Positions 1-5,034 of a stretch of 5,508 nt of DNA are shown here, in pieces. Location of the stretch: positions 1 through 5,508 of the forward strand of contig QMME01000295.1 of NCBI GenBank assembly GCA_003647095.1, in the 5' to 3' direction. Under the pieces are notes generated by a model. The model did no database searches. It saw only the letters and a program-made list of their open reading frames with translations, and was not told where the DNA came from. Position 1 is the first letter of the stretch, and each line of letters starts with the position of its first letter. Made by a program: the position numbers and the translations under genes. This stretch comes from Deltaproteobacteria bacterium (lineage in GTDB: Bacteria > Myxococcota > B64-G9).

Positions 1-43
1 CCACGGTGACATCCTGGCGATCCAGATAAGTGGAGATTTTCAT
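1..43 (-). CDS. ptsN: Start of a gene, probably ptsN (nitrogen PTS EIIA-like), cut by window edge
   Basis: Only 14 complete codons are present, reading MKISTYLDRQDVTV from an ATG at 43-41. The MKIS...L start resembles the N terminus of EIIA-Ntr (PtsN) proteins, and a ptsN gene commonly follows rpoN-hpf in Proteobacteria. PtsN is a cytoplasmic phosphocarrier that takes a phosphate from NPr on a histidine and regulates potassium, nitrogen and envelope functions. That histidine lies outside the window, so it cannot be checked. The ribosome binding site is weak: the best candidate is a GGTGA-like stretch about 8 nt upstream. The gene is 109 bp downstream of hpf on the same strand. The assignment rests mainly on context; HPr kinase or another gene of the locus is possible. 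Confidence 0.5.
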   Translation of the reverse strand, partial: MKISTYLDRQDVTV

Positions 44-62
44 GTTGTCTGTCACCCATCCA

Positions 63-104
63 CTGCCAGGTATAACCCCTGGCCTCCTTGGCGTTACCTG
101 GCAG
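63..104. repeat. Inverted repeat with perfect 10-bp arms between hpf and the next gene
   Basis: The arms ctgccaggta (63-72) and tacctggcag (95-104) are perfect reverse complements separated by 22 nt. In the transcribed (minus) direction the structure lies after the hpf stop and about 20 nt before the start codon at 43. No T-run follows it, so it does not look like an intrinsic terminator. It could be an mRNA structure (attenuation, processing or stability) or a dyad operator for a promoter serving the downstream genes; the sequence does not decide between these. Confidence 0.55.
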
Positions 105-152
105 GCAGTTTGCTGTCGAAAAGTGGCTCCTGCCTCCCGGACAGGGGCGGTA

Positions 153-698
153 TCAGTCCTCCGCCGGCCGTGCCTCGATGAGCCCCACCGAGCCGTCGTG
201 CCGGCGGTAAATGACGTTGACCTCGTTGGAACCGGCATTGAGAAATACGAAAAAGTCCCTGCTCTGCGCTTCCATCTGCATGATAGCCTCGTCCACCGAC
301 ATGGGCTTGGGAGACAGTTCCTCGCTGTCCACCACTACTGCGCCTCCCTGGGAATCTGCAGGCGACTCCATCACAGCATGACGTACCGTTATCTCGCCGC
401 CCTCGCCACCGCGGTGCTCGCGACGTTTGTCCTTGAACCTGCGGGCCTGACGCTCGATCTTGTCCATGGCCAGGTCGATGCTGGAGTACATGTCCTCGGA
501 GTTCTCCTCTCCCTTCATTATCACCCCGGCCTTGCTGACCTTGATTTCGGCATGGTGACGGTACTTGTGCTTGGCCAGTACCACGTGCACGTCGGCCGGC
601 AGGCTGATGTACTTCTTCAAGCGCAAACACTTCTCGGTGGCATACTCCTTCAAGTGCTCGCTGGGTTCCATGTTCCGAAACGTCACTGAAATCTGCAT
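153..698 (-). CDS. hpf: Ribosome hibernation promoting factor, long form
   Basis: The product is 181 aa. HPF binds the 30S subunit in the mRNA/tRNA channel and promotes inactive ribosome dimers in resting cells. Residues 1-95 form the S30AE domain (MQISVTFRNMEPSEHLKEYA start, then a conserved VHVVLAKHKYRHHAEIKV-type strand region). A linker follows at about 96-128, then the long-form C-terminal dimerisation domain at about 129-177 (KPMSVDEAI, FFVFLN, VNVIYRR, DGSVGLIEARP). The short HPF of enteric bacteria is about 95 aa and lacks this domain. The ATG at 698-696 is preceded by AGGAGG at 708-703, which fixes the start. The frame stays open far upstream inside rpoN, but that extension shows no family similarity. 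The gene lies 44 bp after rpoN, probably co-transcribed with it, and ends in TGA. Confidence 0.95.
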   Translation of the reverse strand: MQISVTFRNMEPSEHLKEYATEKCLRLKKYISLPADVHVVLAKHKYRHHAEIKVSKAGVIMKGEENSEDMYSSIDLAMDKIERQARRFKDKRREHRGGEGGEITVRHAVMESPADSQGGAVVVDSEELSPKPMSVDEAIMQMEAQSRDFFVFLNAGSNEVNVIYRRHDGSVGLIEARPAED

Positions 699-742
699 GG
701 CTCCTCCTGGTGCGGGTCGGGCCGGCCCGGCGGCCCTCGACC

Positions 743-2248
743 CTAGAACATTTTCTTGCGCTTGCTGGAAGGAAGGATGCCCAGCAACTCGCGATACTTG
801 GCCACCGTGCGCCGGGCGATGTGTATTCCTTTCTCCTTCAAGAGATCCACGATTTCCCTGTCCGACAGGGGTTTCTGGGGGTCTTCCCCGGCCACGATAT
901 GACGGATCATCTCCTTGACGGACTCCGAGGCCACGTCCTCGCCTCCATCGGAGCGGCGCAAGCCCGTGTTGAAAAAGTACTTCAGCTCGAAGATACCCTG
1001 CGGGGTATGCACGTACTTGTTGGTGGTGACCCGGCTGACCGTTGATTCGTGCAGACCCAGGTCGTCGGCCACGTCCTTGAGCACCATGGGCTTGAGGTAG
1101 GCTACACCCTTGTCGAAGAACTCGCGCTGGAACTTGACTATGCTCTCGGTGACCCGGTAGATGGTGCGCTGGCGCTGGTGGATGCTGCGGATCAGCCACA
1201 TGGCCGAGCGCAGCTTGTCTTGGATGTAGTTCTGGGTCTCGTCGCCGTTGGTCGCCGCGCGCAGTGCTTTCTGGTAGTAGGAGCTGATCCGCAGCTTGGG
1301 CAGACCGTCCTCGTTGAGCACGATAACGTACTCGTCACCCAGCTTGTATACATAGATATCGGGAGTGATGTAATAGGGACGCTCGTCGGTGTACATGCGA
1401 CCCGGACGAGGTTCCAGCCGGGAAATCATCTGCACGGCCTGCACCACCTGGTCTTTGGAGACCTTCAATTCGCGGGCGATGGCCGCGAAATTCTTGCGTT
1501 CCAGCAATCCCAGGTGCGATTCGATGATGGCATAGACCAGGCCGTTTTCAATTCCCAGGTGTCGTGCCTGGATGAGCAGAGACTCGCGAAGATTGCGGGC
1601 GGCCACCCCGACCGGGTCGAAGGTCTGTATGACCTGCAACACCCGCTCCACTTCCTCCGGGCTGGTCTCGCTGGACTGGGCCACCACCTGTATGGCTTCG
1701 CGGCCCGCCAGGCGGTCTTCGTCGTCGGCCACGAAGTAGCCATCACTGTTGAGATTCATGATGATCTGCGCTCCGATGTCCATCTCCCTCTCGCTCAAGG
1801 GTGCCAGGCGCAGTTGCCACATGAGGTGATCTACCAGCGTGGGTGTCTTGGAGGTCATGGCCTCCATGGGAGGCTGATCGTCGCTGCTGCGATCACGCGG
1901 ACCCACGGCAGGCGTGTAAGAGGAATAGTTCTCCAGTACCTGTTCCCAGTCGATATCGTTCAGACCGTCGGCACCCTTGACCTCTTCCACCCGTTCAATC
2001 TTCTCGGTGCGTTCCTTCACCCGTTCGGCGGCCTGACGCAGGCGGTCCTCGGCCGAGGCCGCCGGCAGGTCGGCTGCATCTGGTTCCACTTCTTCTTCCA
2101 GTACGGGGTTTTCCAGCATCTCGGCGTTGATGGTTTCGCTCAGTTCCAGGCGCGATAGCTGCAGTAACTTTATGGCCTGCTGCAGCTGTGGCGTCATCAC
2201 CAGCTGTAGCGTCTGCTTGAGCGACAACACCTGTTTGAGTTCGACCAT
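743..2248 (-). CDS. rpoN: RNA polymerase sigma-54 factor RpoN
   Basis: The product is 501 aa, slightly above the usual 430-490. Sigma-54 directs RNA polymerase to -24/-12 promoters and needs an AAA+ activator to open DNA. Region I is clear at 1-50: a Q- and L-rich segment with LVMTPQLQQAIKLLQLSRLE and an ENPVLEEE end. An acidic, charged region II follows at about 51-125 and accounts for the extra length. The core-binding domain spans about 130-320 (TFDPVGVAARNLRE at 209-222). The helix-turn-helix lies at about 391-414 (DVADDLGLHESTVSRVTTNK), and the diagnostic RpoN box ARRTVAKYRE at 478-487. All domains are intact. The ATG lies 2 nt after the lptB stop, with a modest GAGG about 10 nt upstream at 2262-2259, so translation is probably coupled to lptB. 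The stop is TAG. Confidence 0.98.
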   Translation of the reverse strand: MVELKQVLSLKQTLQLVMTPQLQQAIKLLQLSRLELSETINAEMLENPVLEEEVEPDAADLPAASAEDRLRQAAERVKERTEKIERVEEVKGADGLNDIDWEQVLENYSSYTPAVGPRDRSSDDQPPMEAMTSKTPTLVDHLMWQLRLAPLSEREMDIGAQIIMNLNSDGYFVADDEDRLAGREAIQVVAQSSETSPEEVERVLQVIQTFDPVGVAARNLRESLLIQARHLGIENGLVYAIIESHLGLLERKNFAAIARELKVSKDQVVQAVQMISRLEPRPGRMYTDERPYYITPDIYVYKLGDEYVIVLNEDGLPKLRISSYYQKALRAATNGDETQNYIQDKLRSAMWLIRSIHQRQRTIYRVTESIVKFQREFFDKGVAYLKPMVLKDVADDLGLHESTVSRVTTNKYVHTPQGIFELKYFFNTGLRRSDGGEDVASESVKEMIRHIVAGEDPQKPLSDREIVDLLKEKGIHIARRTVAKYRELLGILPSSKRKKMF

Positions 2249-2250
2249 CT

Positions 2251-3000
2251 TCAGCTTGCCTCGTCCAGCCGGAAGCCCTCGCCCAGATACAACTCCCGGG
2301 CGCTCTTGCTGGCGGCTATCTCGGCCGGCGTACCTTCTGCAATCGTCCGGCCACGACTAACGATATACGCTCGGTGGCAGATTGACAAGGTTTCCCTGAC
2401 ATTGTGGTCGGTCAGCAGCAGTCCCAGGCCGCGGCCGGCCAGGGCGGTGATGTGACTGCGAATATCCTCCAGGGCCAGCGGATCGATGCCGGAAAAGGGT
2501 TCATCGAGAAGCAGGTACCGGGGTCCGGTCACCAGGGAGCGGGCGATCTCCAGGCGGCGCCGTTCTCCCCCGGAACAGGTGCCGGCCTGGGCTCCGGCTA
2601 CCGTGCCCAGGGCAAACTCATCCAGAACCTGCTCCACCCTCTGCTCCAACCGTCGGCCCCGCAGGCCGCTCGCCTGCAGCACCAGGCGCAGGTTGTCGCG
2701 CACACTCAAGCGCCGGAATACCGAGGGTTGCTGGGAGAGAAATCCCACTCCCGCCCGGGCCCGCCGATACATGGGCCAAGCGGTGATATCCATATCATCC
2801 AGCCAGACCCGCCCCTGCTCGGGCCGGACCAGCCCCATCATCATGTGAAAGGTGGTGGTCTTGCCGGCCCCGTTGGGGCCCAGCAGGCCGACGATCTCCC
2901 CGGCAGTCACCTGCAGCGACAGGCTATCCACCACCGTGCGTCCCCGGTAGCTCTTGCGCAAGTCAATGGCCCGCAGGCCGCTTCCGGAGTCATCCTTCAT
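2251..3000 (-). CDS. lptB: LPS export ABC transporter ATPase LptB
   Basis: The 249-aa product is a normal length for LptB, the cytoplasmic ATPase that powers LptFG extraction of LPS from the inner membrane and its movement onto the LptC/LptA bridge. Visible motifs in order: Walker A GPNGAGKTT (41-49), Q-loop in GFLSQQPSVFRRLSVRDNL (Q90), ABC signature CSGGE (142-146), Walker B YLLLDEP (162-168, catalytic Glu167), and H-loop LLTDHNVRETL (His199). The GERRRLEIAR stretch and the C-terminal YLGEGFRLDE are characteristic of LptB. The first signature residue is Cys where Leu is usual. The ATG overlaps the lptA stop by 4 nt (ATGA), and rpoN follows after 2 nt. The permease genes lptF and lptG are not in the window, as is common. 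Confidence 0.97.
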   Translation of the reverse strand: MKDDSGSGLRAIDLRKSYRGRTVVDSLSLQVTAGEIVGLLGPNGAGKTTTFHMMMGLVRPEQGRVWLDDMDITAWPMYRRARAGVGFLSQQPSVFRRLSVRDNLRLVLQASGLRGRRLEQRVEQVLDEFALGTVAGAQAGTCSGGERRRLEIARSLVTGPRYLLLDEPFSGIDPLALEDIRSHITALAGRGLGLLLTDHNVRETLSICHRAYIVSRGRTIAEGTPAEIAASKSARELYLGEGFRLDEAS

Positions 3001-3536
3001 CTCTTCTCGTCAGCCGCCGACCCGCGAGGCTGCTTTTCTTCCGGGAGGTGAATGACCGCCCGCGGCCTGGTCACCTTGACCTCCTTGCTCTTTAGCAGGT
3101 ACTCGATCACCTCTCCGCGGATGCGGCTCCGCTCCTCCTCCACCCAGGGCTGGCCAGTACAGACGATGCGCCCGGCCCGGCGCTGGTATACCGCCTGTTC
3201 GCAGTGGCCACGGCGCTTGTCCAACTCGATCAGCACCTTACCGGAGAAGACCATTCGGTCGACATCGGTATCGTCCCGGCGGGATCCCCCTCCTGTGTAG
3301 AAAACCTCCAGTTTACGGCAGGTTATCTTCAAAGCGCCCTGCTCGACGCAGACGTTTCCAGAAAACACGGCCTTGCTCTGCTGCTGCAGCACCAGCAATT
3401 CGTCGGAACGGATGTCCACCGGTCCCTGTACCGGCTGTTTCTGCTGTTTCTGCTGTTGCTGCACCTTCCCGGCCATGGCCACGCCAGCAGCCAGGCTCAG
3501 TACAAGCGGCACCAGGTACCCAACCTTGGCGGTCAC
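2997..3536 (-). CDS. lptA: Periplasmic LPS-bridge protein LptA (OstA-like)
   Basis: The product is 179 aa, close to the 185 aa of the E. coli protein. LptA molecules stack into the periplasmic beta-jellyroll bridge that carries LPS from LptC to LptD. A signal peptide spans 1-22 (hydrophobic LVPLVLSLAAGVAMA, cleavage likely after AMA). A short Gln/Lys-rich stretch follows (25-37), then the OstA/LptA N-domain from about 39 to 165 (PVDIRSDELLV, AVFSGNVCVEQGALKI, RMVFSGKVLIE, VIEYLL). Four cysteines (63, 73, 112, 126) lie in the predicted periplasmic part. The start is GTG at 3536-3534 and overlaps the lptC stop by 4 nt (GTGA). The stop overlaps the lptB start. Family assignment is firm; individual strand boundaries are approximate. 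Confidence 0.93.
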   Translation of the reverse strand: MTAKVGYLVPLVLSLAAGVAMAGKVQQQQKQQKQPVQGPVDIRSDELLVLQQQSKAVFSGNVCVEQGALKITCRKLEVFYTGGGSRRDDTDVDRMVFSGKVLIELDKRRGHCEQAVYQRRAGRIVCTGQPWVEEERSRIRGEVIEYLLKSKEVKVTRPRAVIHLPEEKQPRGSAADEKR

Positions 3537-3793
3537 TCGTCCCCCTCCAGATGCACAGCCACCTGCCGGGCCTGCACCCGTTTCTGGTTGCCAAACAGCA
3601 GCACCTGGTCTGCCCGGGCCTGCAACTCGAGCCGGCCCTGGTGGTAGCGGCGAATGACCACTCCCTGCATCTCCACGGTGATGGCATCATCTTCCGGCAG
3701 GACCGGCTGCTTGAAGGGCGAGCAGGCGCACAGCAGCCCCAGCAACGGCACCGCCGCCCAGACAACGAAGGTACTGCCAGCATCCTTGCTCAC
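3533..3793 (-). CDS. lptC: Short LptC-like envelope protein
   Basis: From the chosen GTG at 3793-3791 the product is 86 aa, far below the roughly 150-190 aa usual for LptC. LptC is the membrane-anchored periplasmic protein that receives LPS from LptBFG. The N terminus is a hydrophobic segment (residues 8-24) ending in LLGLLCAC, a loose lipobox with Cys24 as possible lipidated residue, so a lipoprotein is possible. The rest (VEMQGVVIRRYHQGRLELQA, then ADQVLLFGNQKRVQARQVAV) looks like the first beta strands of an LptC/OstA-type fold. The start was chosen because AAGGA (3803-3799) lies 5 nt upstream and the signal segment begins directly after it. A longer frame from a GTG at 3892 gives 119 aa but puts an Arg/Gly-rich tail before the signal. 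The identification rests on position before lptA plus weak similarity. Confidence 0.7.
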   Translation of the reverse strand: MSKDAGSTFVVWAAVPLLGLLCACSPFKQPVLPEDDAITVEMQGVVIRRYHQGRLELQARADQVLLFGNQKRVQARQVAVHLEGDE

Positions 3794-3798
3794 GCCTT

Positions 3799-3803
3799 TC
3801 CTT
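3799..3803 (-). promoter_or_regulatory. Ribosome binding site deciding the lptC start
   Basis: On the minus strand this reads AAGGA within GGGAAGGAAAGGC, 5 nt before the GTG at 3793. It supports the short 86-aa reading of the lptC-like gene over the in-frame upstream starts: the GTG at 3892, and an ATG at 3847 with only a CCCGGGG stretch directly before it. Confidence 0.55.
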
Positions 3804-3878
3804 CCCACCCGGCCGCCTCTGCACCGGGACTGCCGCCAAGGTAACATCCCCGGGTACACGCTGGCAACCTGGGTGTTT

Positions 3879-4796
3879 CTATCGTCCCTCACCTGCCTCG
3901 CCGGGCGGGCGAGTCCGCCAGCGTCGGTGCATCCATACCCATTCTTCCGGGTGCGCGGTGATATGCTCTTCGATAAGCCGGCTCAGGCCGGCCAGGTCCT
4001 CGAGCAGGGCCCGTTTCTCGTCGCTTTCCCGGCTGAACTGAAAGGATGATATTTTCACCGCATAGCCGTCGGGCCGACGCCGGTGGTTGAAGCCTACCAC
4101 CACGGCCGCCCCGGTTTTGCGGGCCAGGGTGACCGGTGCCGAGGGAGTATGCGCCGGCTTGCCGAAGAAGGGCACGAACTCCCCCGGTACCCGGGTGTCC
4201 TGGTCGATGAGAAAGCCCATGATCTCACCACGCCGCAGAACTTCCACCAGGCGGTGGCCCAGCTCCGGATCCCCGCGCCACAAGGTATGCACGCCGCCCT
4301 GGCGGCGGAAGTCGTCGATCAACCGGGTCAGCCGTGGATCGTAGGAGGCCCGGCCGATGGTGTTGATGGGATAGCCCAGGCGGGCCAGGGTGCGAGCCAT
4401 CAACTCCCAGTTGCCGCAGTGGGCGGTCACGAAGACCACTCCGCGCCCGCGGGCCAGGGCCTCGTCCAGCACCCGGCGCGAGTCGGGTCCTACCTCCACC
4501 CACTCGCTCAGCTCCGGGGCCCGGCGCACGTTGGCCACCTCGGCCGCCGCCTGGCCCAGGTGTTCGAACACCCGCCGCGACAGTTGCCGGCGTTGCTCCT
4601 CGTTCATTTCGGGAAAGGCCCAGGCCAGTTGCCGCAGGCATACCCGGCGCTCTTTCCCGGCCAGCTGCCAGGCCCGTCGTCCCAGCCAGCGGCCGAGGCG
4701 GCGGCTGCGTTCCCAGCCCAGCAATCTCACCAGCCCCAGCAGCAGGCGGATGCCCAGGTAGATGAGGGTGTTCTTGAGCCACTTGCCGACCCTCAC
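3879..4796 (-). CDS. Lipid A late acyltransferase, LpxL/HtrB family
   Basis: The 305-aa product has the usual length of the family. These inner-membrane enzymes transfer a fatty acyl chain from acyl-ACP onto a hydroxyacyl chain of the lipid A precursor. An N-terminal hydrophobic anchor lies at about 9-27 (TLIYLGIRLLLGLVRLLGW). The catalytic HX4E motif is HCGNWE (His126, Glu131). Further family motifs are FLIDQD (195-200), VPFFGKPAHTPSAP (208-221) and the C-terminal HPEEWVWMHRRWRTRP (282-297). The start is GTG at 4796-4794 with GGAGG 7 nt upstream; the stop is TAG. Which position on lipid A is acylated, and with which chain, cannot be read from the sequence, so no LpxL/LpxM symbol is given. 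It precedes the lptC-like gene by 85 bp, linking lipid A maturation with LPS export. Confidence 0.9.
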   Translation of the reverse strand: MRVGKWLKNTLIYLGIRLLLGLVRLLGWERSRRLGRWLGRRAWQLAGKERRVCLRQLAWAFPEMNEEQRRQLSRRVFEHLGQAAAEVANVRRAPELSEWVEVGPDSRRVLDEALARGRGVVFVTAHCGNWELMARTLARLGYPINTIGRASYDPRLTRLIDDFRRQGGVHTLWRGDPELGHRLVEVLRRGEIMGFLIDQDTRVPGEFVPFFGKPAHTPSAPVTLARKTGAAVVVGFNHRRRPDGYAVKISSFQFSRESDEKRALLEDLAGLSRLIEEHITAHPEEWVWMHRRWRTRPPGEAGEGR

Positions 4797-4803
4797 CGCC
4801 TCA

Positions 4804-4808
4804 CCTCC
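4804..4808 (-). promoter_or_regulatory. Ribosome binding site of the acyltransferase
   Basis: The minus strand reads GGAGG followed by 7 nt (TGAGGCG) and the GTG start. The strong match and good spacing support the GTG as start, since no ATG is available nearby in this frame. An ATG at 4810-4808 is in another frame and reaches a stop after five codons. Confidence 0.7.
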
Positions 4809-4823
4809 ATCACCCTAACAATT

Positions 4824-4899
4824 CCCGAGCCGCCAAGCACACATCCCCCGGCACGGCCCCCAACCCCGGCGCCGCCCATGATACGGGCGGCGAGGGGGT
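4824..4899. repeat. 76-bp direct repeat, copy 1 (acyltransferase side)
   Basis: This copy matches the segment at 4939-5014 at 74 of 76 positions; the only differences are AT at 4843-4844 against TC at 4958-4959. It contains a perfect 8-bp stem, cgccgccc (4870-4877) with gggcggcg (4885-4892), around a 7-nt loop atgatac. A wider pairing is possible in this copy only: ccccc (4845-4849) with ggggg (4894-4898) and agcaca (4836-4841) with tgtgct (4899-4904). On the minus strand, 4877-4845 gives four G-runs of 3, 4, 5 and 5 separated by 7, 2 and 7 nt, which fits the usual G-quadruplex pattern. No T-run follows, so it is not a standard terminator. It resembles an intergenic REP/MITE-like repeat; whether it recurs in the genome cannot be seen here. 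Confidence 0.9.
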
Positions 4900-4902
4900 G
4901 TG

Positions 4903-4932
4903 CTCTCGCGCGGAGCGCAGTGAGCACGAGAG
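4903..4932. repeat. Spacer hairpin between the two repeats
   Basis: The 39-nt spacer between the repeat copies contains ctctcg (4903-4908) and cgagag (4927-4932), perfect reverse complements around an 18-nt loop. In RNA the stem can extend outward by two G-U pairs and one G-C pair. The left arm overlaps the outer arm of the larger pairing in copy 1, so the two folds would compete. Its role is unknown. Confidence 0.45.
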
Positions 4933-4938
4933 TGCGGC

Positions 4939-5014
4939 CCCGAGCCGCCAAGCACACTCCCCCCGGCACGGCCCCCAACCCCGGCGCCGCCCATGATACG
5001 GGCGGCGAGGGGGT
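4939..5014. repeat. 76-bp direct repeat, copy 2 (pyrG side)
   Basis: This is the second copy of the repeat at 4824-4899, offset by 115 bp in the same orientation. It has the same 8-bp stem (4985-4992 with 5000-5007). The minus-strand G-run pattern is also kept, and the last run is 6 G rather than 5. The flanks differ from copy 1: after 5014 the sequence becomes accctgaat, so the outer agcaca/tgtgct pairing is absent here. The copy ends 20 bp from the pyrG stop codon. Since 115 is not a multiple of 3, the two copies would be read in different frames by any ORF crossing them, which argues against a protein-level repeat. Confidence 0.9.
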
Positions 5015-5034
5015 ACCCTGAATGTAGCCGTACT

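Noticed and set aside
119..145. Possible intrinsic terminator after hpf (6-bp stem at 129-134/140-145, then TTTT on the minus strand)
   Set aside because: The stem is short with one wobble pair, and the four-T run is separated from it by 6 nt, too weak to call.
699..1199. In-frame extension of hpf upstream into rpoN (would give 348 aa)
   Set aside because: The HPF family starts at the ATG at 698, which has a strong AGGAGG. The upstream part is an rpoN shadow without family similarity.
1049..2158. Long plus-strand open frame (369 codons) opposite rpoN
   Set aside because: It is fully antisense to a clear sigma-54 gene, has no recognisable domain, and is explained by high-GC codon bias on the opposite strand.
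3830..3872. Possible sigma-70 promoter before the lptC-like gene (TTGCCA, 17 nt, TTACCT on the minus strand)
   Set aside because: The -35 is fair, but the -10 matches the consensus poorly; such matches arise often by chance.
4824..5014. CRISPR array
   Set aside because: There are only two copies of a 76-bp unit with one spacer, the units are too long and GC-structured, and no cas genes are near.
4083..5021. Plus-strand open frame (312 codons) opposite the acyltransferase and repeats
   Set aside because: It is antisense to an intact LpxL-family gene, with a low-complexity Pro/Ala/Gln composition and no family match.
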